64,000 nucleotides of DNA from Allokutzneria sp. A3M-2-11 16 (GTDB lineage Bacteria; Actinomycetota; Actinomycetes; Mycobacteriales; Pseudonocardiaceae), in assembly GCF_024213555.1 (NCBI RefSeq), contig NZ_JANAVO010000008.1, positions 124,001 through 188,000 of the forward strand, read 5' to 3'. Position 1 is the first letter of the stretch; each line of letters begins with the position of its first letter. The position numbers were made by a program, and so were the translations under genes. Under the pieces are notes generated by a model, which worked only from the letters and a program-made list of their open reading frames with translations, searched no databases and was not told where the DNA came from. Positions 43,625-52,683 of this stretch are shown one piece after another.

Positions 43625-44541
43625 AGACTGGGTCTCGGCGGCCCGTCCCCGCCCCACCGCCTGCGCAGGTAGCGCTCGAACTCGGCGGCGATCGCCTCAC
43701 CGCTGGTCTCACCCAGCTCGGTCAGCTTGTTGTCCTGGTCACCGCGCTCCTCGAGGGACCGGACGTAGTCGCGCACGTCCTCGTCCTCCTCGGCCATCTC
43801 GCTGACCGCCTGCTCCCACTCCTCCGCCTGCTCCGGCAGCGCGCCGAGCGGGACCTCCACGTCCAGCACGTCCTCGACCCGGTGCAGCAGGGCCAGCGTG
43901 GTCTTGGGCGCGGGCGGCTGCGAGACGTAGTGCGGAACGGCCGCCCAGAAGGAGATCGCGGGCACCCCCGACTGCACGCACGCGTCCTGGAACACCCCGA
44001 CGATCCCGGTCGGCCCCTCGTAGCGCGAGCGCTCCAGCGAGTACCTGGCCGCGGACTCCGCGTCGTAGGCCGTCCCGGTCACCGGCACCGGCCGGGTGTG
44101 CGGGTTGTCCATCAGCAGCGCGCCGAGCGTGATCACCGTGGTGATCTCCAGCTCGTTGACGTAGTGCAGCAGCTCGGCGCAGAAGGCCCGCCAGCGCATG
44201 TTCGGCTCGATGCCGTGCACCAGCACGATGTCCCGGTCCGAGCCGGGCGGGCGGCACACCGACAGCCGCGTCGTCGGCCACTCGATGCGCCTGGTCACGC
44301 CGTCGACGTTCTTCACCGACGGCCTGCTGACCTGGAAGTCGTAGTACTCGTCCGGGTCGATCTCGGCGAGCGGGGCGGCGTCCCAGATCAGCAGCAGGTG
44401 CTCGATCGCGGTGCTCGCCGCGTCGCCGGCGTCGTTCCACCCCTCGAACGCCGCCACCATCACCGGGTTGTTCAGCTTCGGCAGACCACCCGGGTCGCCG
44501 GAGGCCCCGTGTGCGTCGCGCGTGAGGTCTGGATCTGTCAC
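43621..44541 (-). CDS. PAC2 (proteasome assembly chaperone 2) family protein
   Basis: The protein has 306 residues starting at GTG 44541 with TAGGCT 6 nt upstream. PAC2 features: MVAAFEGWNDAGDAASTAIE at the N-terminus, VLVHGIEPNMRWRAF, VITLGALLMDNPHTRPVPV and VPAISFWAAVPHYV. Bacterial PAC2 proteins are widespread in actinobacteria that carry a proteasome, but their function is unproven. The Glu-rich tail (EEWEQAVSEMAEEDEDV) is typical. The gene lies next to metH, as in mycobacteria. Confidence 0.92.
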   Translation of the reverse strand: MTDPDLTRDAHGASGDPGGLPKLNNPVMVAAFEGWNDAGDAASTAIEHLLLIWDAAPLAEIDPDEYYDFQVSRPSVKNVDGVTRRIEWPTTRLSVCRPPGSDRDIVLVHGIEPNMRWRAFCAELLHYVNELEITTVITLGALLMDNPHTRPVPVTGTAYDAESAARYSLERSRYEGPTGIVGVFQDACVQSGVPAISFWAAVPHYVSQPPAPKTTLALLHRVEDVLDVEVPLGALPEQAEEWEQAVSEMAEEDEDVRDYVRSLEERGDQDNKLTELGETSGEAIAAEFERYLRRRWGGDGPPRPSL

Positions 44542-44623
44542 CGCGTCAGCCTACGACCCCGCACCGACCGCTTTCGCCACCGCCGCCACCACACCCCACC
44601 CGGACACCCCACCCGCCGTTGTG

Positions 44624-44701
44624 CCCTGAATGAGTCATTGAGGTACTTGAACGCCCTCAATGACTCATTCAGCACGTTCAACGCACCAAACGCGTCATTG
44701 G
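44624..44701. repeat. Modular 30-bp palindromic array (b), two units plus 18-bp terminal unit
   Basis: Units are at 44624-44653 and 44654-44683; the CTGAATGAGTCATTGAGG core of the first pairs with CTCAATGACTCATTCAG of the second. The terminal unit CACCAAACGCGTCATTGG is at 44684-44701. The array lies in the divergent PAC2-metH gap. Confidence 0.85.
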
Positions 44702-44783
44702 CTCCGCCCGCAAACTGGGGGCAAACGTGACAAAACGGGCAGGTCGAGGTGCTCGTGGACCCCCACACCGCACTCCCCAACCA

Positions 44784-44862
44784 CTCTGAACGAGTCATTG
44801 GGGTACTTGAGCGGGCTGAATGAGTCATTGAGGTACTTGAGCGCACCGAATGACTCATTCAG
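44784..44862. repeat. Modular 30-bp palindromic array (c), two units plus terminal unit
   Basis: Units at 44784-44813 and 44814-44843 share CTGAAYGAGTCATTG and GGTACTTGAGCG; the terminal unit CACCGAATGACTCATTCAG starts at 44844. It lies 82 bp from array b in the same PAC2-metH gap, ending 75 nt before the metH start. Apart from the two arrays and the metH -10 hexamer TACGCT (44925-44930), nothing else was seen in this 395-bp gap. Confidence 0.8.
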
Positions 44863-44936
44863 CCGGAAATCCCACCCTGCGGACGCGTTGGTCCGCGCCG
44901 TGGGCCGCGGCGGAGCGCTCCCACTACGCTGGCGGC

Positions 44937-47900
44937 ATGGCTGATCGCCTCGCATCGCCGCTGCTCGACGTCCTTGACCAGCGCATTCTGGTCGCAGACG
45001 GGGCGATGGGCACCATGTTGCAGTCGTGGCCGCTGACCCTGGACGACTTCCAGGGGCTGGAGGGCTGCAACGAGGTGCTCAACGTGACCCGGCCCGAGGT
45101 CGTCGCCTCGGTGCACCGCGCCTACTTCGAGGCGGGCGCCGACGCGGTCGAGACCAACACCTTCGGCGCGAACTGGGCGAACCTGGCCGAGTACGACTGC
45201 CCGGAGCGGATCTTCGAGCTGGCCGAGGCGGGCGCCAGGATCGCCCGCGGGGTCGCCGACGAGTTCGCCACCGCCGACCGGCCGCGGTTCGTGTTCGGTT
45301 CGATCGGGCCCGGCACGAAGCTGCCCACCCTCGGCCACGTGCACTTCGCCAAGCTCCGCGACGCCTACCAGGAGCAGGCCAGGGGCATGCTCGCGGGCGG
45401 CGTCGACGTGATGCTGGTGGAGACCTGCCAGGACCTGTTGCAGGCCAAGGCGGCGATCATCGGCTGCAAGCGGGCCATGGCCGAGGAGGGCGGGCGCGTC
45501 CCGATCATCGCCCACGTCACCGTGGAGACCACCGGCACCATGCTGGTCGGCAGCGAGATCGGCGCCGCGCTCAACGCGCTCGAACCGCTCGGCATCGACC
45601 TGATCGGCCTGAACTGCGCCACCGGCCCCGCCGAGATGAGCGAGCACCTGCGCCAGCTGTCCAAGCACTCCCGCGTCCCGCTGTCGGTGATGCCCAACGC
45701 GGGTCTGCCGCAGCTGGGCCCCAACGGCGCGGTGTACCCGCTCGGCGCGGACGAGCTGGCCGAGGCGCTCGCGGGTTTCGCCACCGAGTTCGGGGTCCGC
45801 CTGCTCGGCGGCTGTTGCGGCACCACCCCCGACCACGTCCGCGCGATCGCCGAGATCGCGAAGGACCTCACCCCGGCGCGCCGCAGGCCGCGGCCGGAGC
45901 CGGGCGCCTCCTCGGTCTACCAGGCCGTGCCCTTCCAGCAGGACGCGTCCGTGCTGATGATCGGCGAGCGGACGAACGCCAACGGCTCCAAGGCCTTCCG
46001 CGAGGCCATGCTCTCCGGCAAGGTCGAGGACTGCGTGGAGATCGCCCGCGGCCAGACCCGCGACGGCGCGCACATGCTCGACCTCTGCGTGGACTACGTC
46101 GGCCGGGACGGCACCGAGGACATGTCCGAGCTGGCGGGCAGGCTGGCCACCGCGTCGACCCTGCCGATCATGCTCGACTCGACCGAGCCCGACGTGCTGC
46201 GCGCGGGCCTGGAACGGCTCGGCGGGCGCAGCATCGTCAACTCCGTCAACTACGAGGACGGCGCCGGCCCCGACTCGCGTTTCCAGCGGATCATGCGGCA
46301 CGTCCAGGAGCACGGGGCGGCCGTCGTCGCGCTGTGCATCGACGAGGAGGGCCAGGCCCGCACCGCGGAGTGGAAGGTCCGGGTCGCCACGCGGCTGATC
46401 GAGGACCTGACCGCCAACTGGGGCATGCGGGTCAGCGACATCGTGGTGGACACGCTGACCTTCCCGATCTCCACCGGCCAGGAGGAGGTCCGCCGCGACG
46501 GCGTCGAGACCATCGAGGCGATCCGCAAGCTGAACCGCCGCTTCCCCGAGGTGCAGACCACCCTCGGCCTGTCCAACATCTCCTTCGGCCTCAACCCGGC
46601 CGCGCGTCAGGTGCTCAACTCGGTGTTCCTGCACGAGTGCGTGCAGGCCGGGCTGACCACCGCGATCGCGCACTCGTCGAAGATCCTGCCGATGGCGCGC
46701 ATCCCCGACGAGCAACGCGCGGTCGCCCTGGACCTGGTCTACGACCGCCGCCGCGAGGGTTACGACCCGTTGCAGCGCTTCATGGAGCTGTTCGAGGGCG
46801 TGACCGCCTCCTCCTCCAAGGAGACCCGCGCCCAGGAATTGGCCGCGCTGCCGCTGTTCGAACGGCTGGAGCGGCGCATCGTCGACGGCGAGCGCAAGGG
46901 CCTGGAGGCCGACCTCGACGCGGCGCTGGAGCAGCGCCCGGCCTTGCAGATCATCAACGACACGTTGCTCGGCGGGATGAAGACCGTCGGCGAGCTGTTC
47001 GGCTCCGGGCAGATGCAGCTGCCGTTCGTGCTCCAGTCCGCCGAGGTGATGAAGTCCTCGGTGGCCCACCTGGAACCGCACATGGAGCGCACCGACGACG
47101 ACGGCAAGGGCAGGCTGCTGCTGGCCACCGTCAAGGGCGACGTGCACGACATCGGCAAGAACCTGGTCGACATCATCCTGTCCAACAACGGCTACGACGT
47201 CGTCAACATCGGCATCAAGCAGCCGATCAGCACCATCCTGGACGCCGCCGCCGAGCACAGCGCCGACGTGATCGGCATGTCCGGCCTGCTGGTCAAGTCC
47301 ACGGTGATCATGAAGGAGAACCTGCAGGAGATGAACTCCCGCGGGGTGGCCGGGCGGTGGCCGGTCATGCTCGGCGGCGCCGCGTTGACCAGGTCCTACG
47401 TGGAGAACGACCTCTCCGAGGTCTACGAGGGCGAGGTCCGCTACGCCAGGGACGCCTTCAAGGGCCTGCGGCTGATGGACGCGATCATGGCGACCAAGCG
47501 CGGCGGCGGGCACCCCGCGCTCTCGCCGGAGGACCAGGCCAAGGCCGCCGAGCGCAAGGCCCGCCACGAACGCTCGCGCCGCATCGCCGAACAGCGCAAG
47601 GCCCAGGCGGAACCCGAGCCGTCGGTCGATCTCGGTCGTTCCGACGTCGCCGTGGACCTGCCGCTGCCGACCCCGCCCTTCTGGGGAACGCGCGTGGTCA
47701 AGGGCGTCCCGCTGGCCGACTACTCGGCGCTGCTGGACGAGCGCGCCACCTTCCTCGGCCAGTGGGGCCTGCGCGGCGGCCGCGGCGACGGCCCGAGCTA
47801 CGAGGAGCTGGTGGAGACCGAGGGCCGCCCGCGGCTGCGCTACTGGCTGGAGCGGCTGGCGACGGAGAACATCCTCCAGCACGCCGCGGTGGTCTACGGC

Positions 47901-48494
47901 TACTTCCCCGCGGTCGCCGAGGGCAACTCCGTGCACGTGCTGACCGAGCCGCGACCCGACGCGCCGGTGCGGCACACCTTCGAGTTCCCCCGCCAGCGGC
48001 GCGACCGCAGGCTGTGCGTCGCCGACTTCATTCGCCCCCGCGAGCGGGCGCTGGCCGCGGGCGAGGTGGACGTGCTGCCGTTCCACCTCGTCACCATGGG
48101 CCAGCCGATCGCCGACTTCGCCAACGAACTGTTCGCCAAGGACGCCTACCGCGACTACCTGGAGGTGCACGGCCTCGGCGTGCAGCTGACCGAGGCGCTG
48201 GCGGAGTACTGGCACAAGCGGATCCGCGAGGAGCTGGTCTGGCCCGGCGGTGGCACGGTGGCGGGGGAGGACCCCGACAGCGTGGAGGAGTTCTTCAAGC
48301 TCGGCTACCGCGGCGCCCGCTACTCGCTGGGCTACGGCGCCTGCCCGAACCTGGAGGACCGCACGAAGCTCGTGGACCTGCTGGAGCCCGGCCGCATCGG
48401 CGTCGAGCTGTCCGAGGAGCTGCAGCTGCACCCCGAGCAGTCCACCGACGCCTTCGTGCTGCACCACCACGAAGCCAAGTACTTCAACGCGTGA
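44937..48494 (+). CDS. metH: Cobalamin-dependent methionine synthase
   Basis: The protein has 1185 residues, the full four-module MetH, transferring methyl from methyl-THF via cobalamin to homocysteine. The homocysteine domain has zinc ligands in GLNCATG and LLGGCCGTT; the pterin domain begins near residue 345 (VLMIGERTNANGSKAF); the cap and B12 domain show DVHDIGKNLVDIIL (His ligand) and GMSGLLVKSTVIMKENL; the C-terminal activation (AdoMet) domain has RGARYSLGYGACPNLEDRTK. ATG 44937 has TACGCT exactly 6 nt upstream (leaderless), so there is no room for a 5' riboswitch between promoter and gene. Confidence 0.97.
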   Translation: MADRLASPLLDVLDQRILVADGAMGTMLQSWPLTLDDFQGLEGCNEVLNVTRPEVVASVHRAYFEAGADAVETNTFGANWANLAEYDCPERIFELAEAGARIARGVADEFATADRPRFVFGSIGPGTKLPTLGHVHFAKLRDAYQEQARGMLAGGVDVMLVETCQDLLQAKAAIIGCKRAMAEEGGRVPIIAHVTVETTGTMLVGSEIGAALNALEPLGIDLIGLNCATGPAEMSEHLRQLSKHSRVPLSVMPNAGLPQLGPNGAVYPLGADELAEALAGFATEFGVRLLGGCCGTTPDHVRAIAEIAKDLTPARRRPRPEPGASSVYQAVPFQQDASVLMIGERTNANGSKAFREAMLSGKVEDCVEIARGQTRDGAHMLDLCVDYVGRDGTEDMSELAGRLATASTLPIMLDSTEPDVLRAGLERLGGRSIVNSVNYEDGAGPDSRFQRIMRHVQEHGAAVVALCIDEEGQARTAEWKVRVATRLIEDLTANWGMRVSDIVVDTLTFPISTGQEEVRRDGVETIEAIRKLNRRFPEVQTTLGLSNISFGLNPAARQVLNSVFLHECVQAGLTTAIAHSSKILPMARIPDEQRAVALDLVYDRRREGYDPLQRFMELFEGVTASSSKETRAQELAALPLFERLERRIVDGERKGLEADLDAALEQRPALQIINDTLLGGMKTVGELFGSGQMQLPFVLQSAEVMKSSVAHLEPHMERTDDDGKGRLLLATVKGDVHDIGKNLVDIILSNNGYDVVNIGIKQPISTILDAAAEHSADVIGMSGLLVKSTVIMKENLQEMNSRGVAGRWPVMLGGAALTRSYVENDLSEVYEGEVRYARDAFKGLRLMDAIMATKRGGGHPALSPEDQAKAAERKARHERSRRIAEQRKAQAEPEPSVDLGRSDVAVDLPLPTPPFWGTRVVKGVPLADYSALLDERATFLGQWGLRGGRGDGPSYEELVETEGRPRLRYWLERLATENILQHAAVVYGYFPAVAEGNSVHVLTEPRPDAPVRHTFEFPRQRRDRRLCVADFIRPRERALAAGEVDVLPFHLVTMGQPIADFANELFAKDAYRDYLEVHGLGVQLTEALAEYWHKRIREELVWPGGGTVAGEDPDSVEEFFKLGYRGARYSLGYGACPNLEDRTKLVDLLEPGRIGVELSEELQLHPEQSTDAFVLHHHEAKYFNA

Positions 48495-48504
48495 GGAGAC
48501 CCCT

Positions 48505-49185
48505 GTGACCAGACCGTCCTCTGTGGACGGCCCGGCGGCCGTTCTGTGGGACATGGACGGCACGCTGGTGGACTCGGAGAAGATCTGGGACATCCCGCTG
48601 GCCGAACTGGCGGTCCGCCTCGGCGGTGAGCTGTCGGCGGAGACCAGGGCGGAGATGGTCGGCTCCAACCAGGAGCGCACCCTGCGGCTGCTCTTCGCCT
48701 CGCTCGGCCTGCCCGCCGACCCCCCGGCGCTGGCCGACGCGGGCGACTGGCTCGTCGCGCGCACCGCCGAGCTGTTCGCGGCCGGACTGCCCTGGCGGCC
48801 CGGCGCCCCCGAGGCGCTCCGGGCGATCCGCGCGAGCGGCGTCCCCACCGCGCTGGTCACCTCCACGGTCCGCGAACTGACCGAGGTGGCCCTGGACTCC
48901 ATCGGCCGCGAGCACTTCGACATCACCCTCTGCGGCGACGAGGTCACCAACCCCAAGCCCGATCCGGAGCCCTACCTCACCGCCGCCGCCCGGCTCGGCG
49001 TCGACATCACCCGATGCGTGGTGGTCGAGGATTCCCCGACCGGAGTGGCCGCCGGAGTCGCATCCGGGGCAACTGTTCTGGTAATTCCCTGTGAGGTCGC
49101 CGTCGATTCAGGCGAACGCCGGATTTTCCGCGAATCGCTTGTCGGAGTGGACCTCGCCGAATTGTCTGTAGTCCTGTCCCGCTGA
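48505..49185 (+). CDS. HAD family hydrolase (beta-phosphoglucomutase-like subfamily)
   Basis: The protein has 226 residues with GTG behind AGGAGA, 10 nt after metH. HAD motifs: I, LWDMDGTLVDSE (nucleophile Asp); II, ALVTST; III, Lys in NPKPDP; IV, VVVEDSPTGVAAG. The helical cap is of the small C1 type. It hydrolyses a phosphomonoester of unknown identity in the cytoplasm. A HAD gene commonly follows metH in actinobacteria, implying an operon. Confidence 0.9.
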   Translation: MTRPSSVDGPAAVLWDMDGTLVDSEKIWDIPLAELAVRLGGELSAETRAEMVGSNQERTLRLLFASLGLPADPPALADAGDWLVARTAELFAAGLPWRPGAPEALRAIRASGVPTALVTSTVRELTEVALDSIGREHFDITLCGDEVTNPKPDPEPYLTAAARLGVDITRCVVVEDSPTGVAAGVASGATVLVIPCEVAVDSGERRIFRESLVGVDLAELSVVLSR

Positions 49186-49240
49186 TTCGCCGTTTCTGCT
49201 TTCCTGTTTGCGGGAGATGCAAACGGGGGAGGGCTGGACC

Positions 49241-49642
49241 GTGTCGGGATCGAGTTCCGGGCAGGGCGACGCAGGCTATGTGAGTTCGAAGATTCCGCAG
49301 GTCAGCGTCGGTGGGACGGGCGCGGGCGGCGGCTATACCGTCGACCCGGACGGCGCCCCGCGATTGCTCAAGGCGTTGCGCGAGGCGCGAGAAAAGCTCG
49401 TCGAACTCAGTGACATCGACGAGCATTTCAGGCATGTGCCTAAGCCTGATGGAGATCCGTACAGCATCGCCGCTGTCGAGGCGATCGAGCGGAGACTGGG
49501 CTCCGAGCCCGGTGGCTATGTTTGGGCGAACAAGGCAGCGATCGCGCAGTTGGATGCGTTGATCGTGAAGCTGGAGGCGTCGCTGAAGATCTATCGGGAT
49601 GTCGAGGAGCGGAACCGTCGCAAGTTCGGTCGGGGGGTGTGA
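49241..49642 (+). CDS. Small helical protein of a type VII secretion substrate cassette
   Basis: The protein has 133 residues with GTG 49241 behind GGGGGAGGG. A Gly/Ser-rich N-terminus (VSGSSSGQGDAGY) is followed by helices ALREAREKLVELSDIDE and IAQLDALIVKLEASLKIYRD, a two-helix layout resembling ESX/PE-type secreted proteins, without a WxG. It overlaps the DUF3558 gene by one base (TGATG) and precedes PPE-like and EspG-like genes. The function is inferred from this context only. Confidence 0.6.
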   Translation: MSGSSSGQGDAGYVSSKIPQVSVGGTGAGGGYTVDPDGAPRLLKALREAREKLVELSDIDEHFRHVPKPDGDPYSIAAVEAIERRLGSEPGGYVWANKAAIAQLDALIVKLEASLKIYRDVEERNRRKFGRGV

Positions 49643-50217
49643 TGCGGCTTCACTGGTTGTGCTGTGCGGTCGTGTTGGTGGCGTCAGGATGCAGTCAGGC
49701 CGCGGTAGGGCAGCCGACGGAGGTGGCCCGCAGGTCAGACGGCCCGCCGCCGTTCACCCAGCCCGTCTTGTCGTTCGAGAAATTCCTCGCCAAGCCGTGC
49801 GATGTCCTCACCCGTGAGCAGTTGGCGATGATCGGCGTCCTCACGGACCCGGGCAGGATGACTTCGTATCCCCTAGGTCCTGGATGCAGGTGGCAGGCAG
49901 ACAAGTCGATGGACACCAGCATCGCGGTCACCCTGTTCGCCAACGGCGCTGGTCTGGGACCGGCCTACGAGGATCGTGACGGCTACTTCGCGGAGACCAC
50001 GATCGGTGGCTACCCGGCGCTCAACACCGACAACGCCCAGCCCATCGGGCGGACGACACCGGTGGCCAGCTGTTACACCACGGTGGGCATCGCCCCTCTG
50101 TTGGCCTACCAGGTGCAGGCGTACGCGCATAAGCCACACCCGGACTACGAGCAGCCGTGCAAGCCCGCGGACCGGGTGGCGTTGTGGGTGCTGGAGAAGC
50201 TGAAGGCGGGGAGCTGA
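49642..50217 (+). CDS. DUF3558 family lipoprotein
   Basis: The protein has 191 residues. The signal peptide and lipobox are LVASGC (Cys near residue 17). Mature-part features of DUF3558 are present: FLAKPCDVLTREQLAMIG, PGCRWQ and a conserved Cys pair (ASCYTTVGIA, EQPCKPADRVA) likely disulfide-bonded. Such lipoproteins are abundant in Pseudonocardiales and often sit beside type VII secretion genes. It should be at the outer face of the membrane. Confidence 0.85.
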   Translation: MRLHWLCCAVVLVASGCSQAAVGQPTEVARRSDGPPPFTQPVLSFEKFLAKPCDVLTREQLAMIGVLTDPGRMTSYPLGPGCRWQADKSMDTSIAVTLFANGAGLGPAYEDRDGYFAETTIGGYPALNTDNAQPIGRTTPVASCYTTVGIAPLLAYQVQAYAHKPHPDYEQPCKPADRVALWVLEKLKAGS

Positions 50218-50220
50218 GCG

Positions 50221-51369
50221 GTGTTCACCAAGACGATCGTGGGCGAGCCTCGACCGGCGGGCTACGACGCGGCGACGATCTACGACTGGTTCCACAAGCA
50301 CCAGGGGCCGCAGCCCGCCTGCTCGGCAGCCGAGGCGATGCTGAAGCAGATCACCGAGATCCACGCGGACGTCCACGGCATCCTCAAGCGGGGGATCGAG
50401 GAGTCGCGGGCGTTCTGGACCGGTGGGGCCGCCGACGCCGCGCGCGGTGGGATGAGCCCGATAGTGGCGTGGGCGGACCAGATCAAGCAGGTGGCCGACG
50501 GAGCGCAGAAGCAGGTCACCCTGTTGCGGGACGCCTTCTTCCGCGCCAAGAACAGCGTGGAGCCGCCACAGCCCGAGCCCGACCCGCGGAAGATCACCCT
50601 CGGGTTCATGGGCTTCAGCGGCTCCGGCGCCACCGACTTCGTCAACGCGGTGAAGCAGTGGCAGGCGAACCAGGAGCACAACGTCCGCGTCGCCGAGGGC
50701 TACGGGACGAGCAGCACCACCGCCGTCCAGGCCATGGCGGAGTTCGCCCAACCCGTAGGAGGCGGCGGCGAGGTGAAGCCACCGGAGACGCCACCGCGTG
50801 ATCCCAGTCCGCCATCGATCCCGCCCGGTGGCAACGACCCGCGCGGCGGCGGCCTCGGCGGAGGCGCCTGGCAAGGCGGCGTGACCCAAGGAAACGCCGG
50901 ACAGGGCAACGCCGAGCAAGGCGGAACCGGACAGGGCGGAACCGGACAACAGCAGGGCGGATCGGAGAACGCCTCGTTCGTTCCGCCTCCGCCGCAGCAC
51001 AGCGGGCCACAGCCGTGGCGCCCGGAGCAGGGCGGTCAGAGCGGCACGGACCAGAGCGGCCTCAACGGTGCGATCGGCGGCTTGGGCGCTCTCGGGGCAG
51101 GCGTCGGACTCGGCGCCGGAGACAGCGCGCGCGGCGGAACCGGACAAGGCGGCCGTGGCGCGCAGCAAGGTGGCGGCGCGGGAACGGCCCCCAACGCTCG
51201 GGGCAGCGCGAAGCCCGGGGCCACACCGATGGCCGGACCGATGGCGGGACAGCCCAACAGGGCCGAGGACGAGGAGCACCAGCGGCCGTCGTGGTTGGTG
51301 GAGGTCGACGACGTGTTCACCAACGACATGCAGAGGGTCGCCCCGCCCGTCATCGGCGAAGAGCCCTGA
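50221..51369 (+). CDS. PPE-like / WXG-type type VII secretion substrate
   Basis: The protein has 382 residues, no signal peptide. The N-terminal 170 residues are helical (AIYDWFHKHQG-like start, ACSAAEAMLKQITEIHADVH, SRAFWTGGAADAARGG near residue 65 as the WxG-like turn). Residues about 185-340 are low-complexity Gly/Gln/Pro (GNAGQGNAEQGGTGQGGTG). The C-terminus RPSWLVEVDDVFTNDMQRVA then PPVIGEEP is a block I recall in Pseudonocardiales PPE-like proteins. It starts 3 nt after the DUF3558 stop and is followed after 2 nt by the EspG-like chaperone. Confidence 0.75.
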   Translation: MFTKTIVGEPRPAGYDAATIYDWFHKHQGPQPACSAAEAMLKQITEIHADVHGILKRGIEESRAFWTGGAADAARGGMSPIVAWADQIKQVADGAQKQVTLLRDAFFRAKNSVEPPQPEPDPRKITLGFMGFSGSGATDFVNAVKQWQANQEHNVRVAEGYGTSSTTAVQAMAEFAQPVGGGGEVKPPETPPRDPSPPSIPPGGNDPRGGGLGGGAWQGGVTQGNAGQGNAEQGGTGQGGTGQQQGGSENASFVPPPPQHSGPQPWRPEQGGQSGTDQSGLNGAIGGLGALGAGVGLGAGDSARGGTGQGGRGAQQGGGAGTAPNARGSAKPGATPMAGPMAGQPNRAEDEEHQRPSWLVEVDDVFTNDMQRVAPPVIGEEP

Positions 51370-51371
51370 GC

Positions 51372-52046
51372 ATGCGAGTGAGGATCTCCACGCTCGCGTT
51401 CGACGTGCTGTGGCGGCACCACGCCCTCGGCTCGAAGCCACCCGCGCTGGCCACGGGACCCTCGCCGGGCCGAACCGCCCGGGAACGGCACGAGTTCGAA
51501 CGGCTGGCCTGGCGGGAACTCACGCCGCACGGGGACATGGCGGCGGCGATGTCGTTGCTGCGCGCGCCGTCCGTGGAGTACTTCGGGTGGTTCGGCGGCA
51601 TCGACCGGAGCTGGTCCGCGCACGTCGCGGCGGGGCACCGGGCGGCGCTGTGCGTGGTGGTCGACCGCGACCAGGTCACGCTGGAGACCGTGCCCGCCGC
51701 GCGCGCCGCCGAGGCGTTGATCTCCGCGTTGCCGCCGATGCCGCCGGGGCGCGGCGCGGTCTTCTCGATGCCCGAAAGACCGCGGGCACGCGATTCCCTG
51801 CTCGTCCAGGTGCACCCCGACGAGGCCGAGCTGCGGCGGTGCCGGTCGTTGCTCGAACGGCCCAGGACGGGCGCGGGCCTCATCTTCTCCGCGACCCCCG
51901 GCGGAATCGGGACCGCCGTGCACTACTTCGACACCGGCGGCGGCCGGTACCTGTGCGTGCGGCGGGCCGACGCCGGCGGCGAACCCTGGCTGGTCGTCGG
52001 GCCCGCCGCGGCGAGCGACCTGGTCAGCCGCCTGCGCGCCGCATGA
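51372..52046 (+). CDS. EspG-like ESX secretion-associated chaperone
   Basis: The protein has 224 residues. The EspG pattern is seen: SLLRAPSVEYFGWFG, AALCVVVDRDQVTLETV, then AAEALISALPPMPPGRG and a C-terminal RYLCVRRADAGGEPWLVVGP. In mycobacteria EspG binds PPE proteins and keeps them soluble before ESX secretion. Here it directly follows the PPE-like gene, so that protein is its likely client. The 3' end overlaps the convergent GrpB gene by 23 nt. Confidence 0.85.
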   Translation: MRVRISTLAFDVLWRHHALGSKPPALATGPSPGRTARERHEFERLAWRELTPHGDMAAAMSLLRAPSVEYFGWFGGIDRSWSAHVAAGHRAALCVVVDRDQVTLETVPAARAAEALISALPPMPPGRGAVFSMPERPRARDSLLVQVHPDEAELRRCRSLLERPRTGAGLIFSATPGGIGTAVHYFDTGGGRYLCVRRADAGGEPWLVVGPAAASDLVSRLRAA

Positions 52047-52584
52047 TCTCCTGGATCACCTCGGTCTTGGCGTCGGCGTAGTTCTGCACGTACTTCCAGG
52101 TGCGCCGGGCCAGCTCGCGCTTGGTCCGCTCGTAGAGCTCCCGGTCCTCGTCATGGGTGCGCAGGTGGTCGCGGAAGCGGACCATCCGGTCGATCTCGGA
52201 ACAGCCCGGCGAGAACACGTGCAGGTTGATGTTGGTGTCGGGACCCTTGAACAGCCGGTGCTCGAACCACTCCGGTTCGCGCACCGAGAGCCGGTACCCG
52301 GCCGCCTCCAGCCGAGGCACGTAGGCGGCCTCGTCGGCGGAGTCGGCCACCGCGACCACCATGTCGATGATCGGCTTCGCGGCCAGGCCGGGCACGGAGG
52401 TGGAACCGGCGTGCTCGGCCAGCACCAGGGTGTCGCCGAGCAGCGAACGCAGGCGTCTCGCCTCCCGCTCGAACAGCCTCGGCCACTCGGGGTCGTACTC
52501 GGCGAGGGTGATCGTGGAGTTGTGGGCGGGGTCGTCACCGACGTGCGCGGCCAGGATCTCGGCCTCGGTCAACGGGCTCGTCAT
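52024..52584 (-). CDS. GrpB family (UPF0157) nucleotidyltransferase-like protein
   Basis: The protein has 186 residues. The family core is clear: LAEYDPEWPRLFEREA, AEHAGSTSVPGLAAKPIIDM (nucleotidyltransferase-like Gly-Ser and Asp), and FKGPDTNINLHVFSPG. These proteins share the nucleotidyltransferase fold; activity is unproven. The ATG at 52584 is the first in a well-conserved start (MTSPLTEAEILAAHVG). Confidence 0.9.
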   Translation of the reverse strand: MTSPLTEAEILAAHVGDDPAHNSTITLAEYDPEWPRLFEREARRLRSLLGDTLVLAEHAGSTSVPGLAAKPIIDMVVAVADSADEAAYVPRLEAAGYRLSVREPEWFEHRLFKGPDTNINLHVFSPGCSEIDRMVRFRDHLRTHDEDRELYERTKRELARRTWKYVQNYADAKTEVIQEIMRRAGG

Positions 52585-52683
52585 GGTCGTGTTCCTTCCT
52601 GAGGGCAGTCGGCCAGAATAACCCGGGTGAGGCGGGCCACCCAAGGCATCCGTTCGGTCCAGTGAGATGAAAGGATTCAGGGC

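Noticed and set aside
44702-44936. Cobalamin riboswitch before metH
   Set aside because: No B12-box-like sequence was found, and the likely promoter is immediately adjacent to the ATG.
44859-48956. 1365-codon minus-strand open frame opposite metH and the HAD gene
   Set aside because: The sequence is Arg/Gly/Leu/Val-rich shadow coding with no domain; metH on the plus strand is complete.
49241-52046. Complete ESX (type VII) secretion system
   Set aside because: Only substrate, lipoprotein and chaperone genes are present; no EccB-E or mycosin gene lies in the window.
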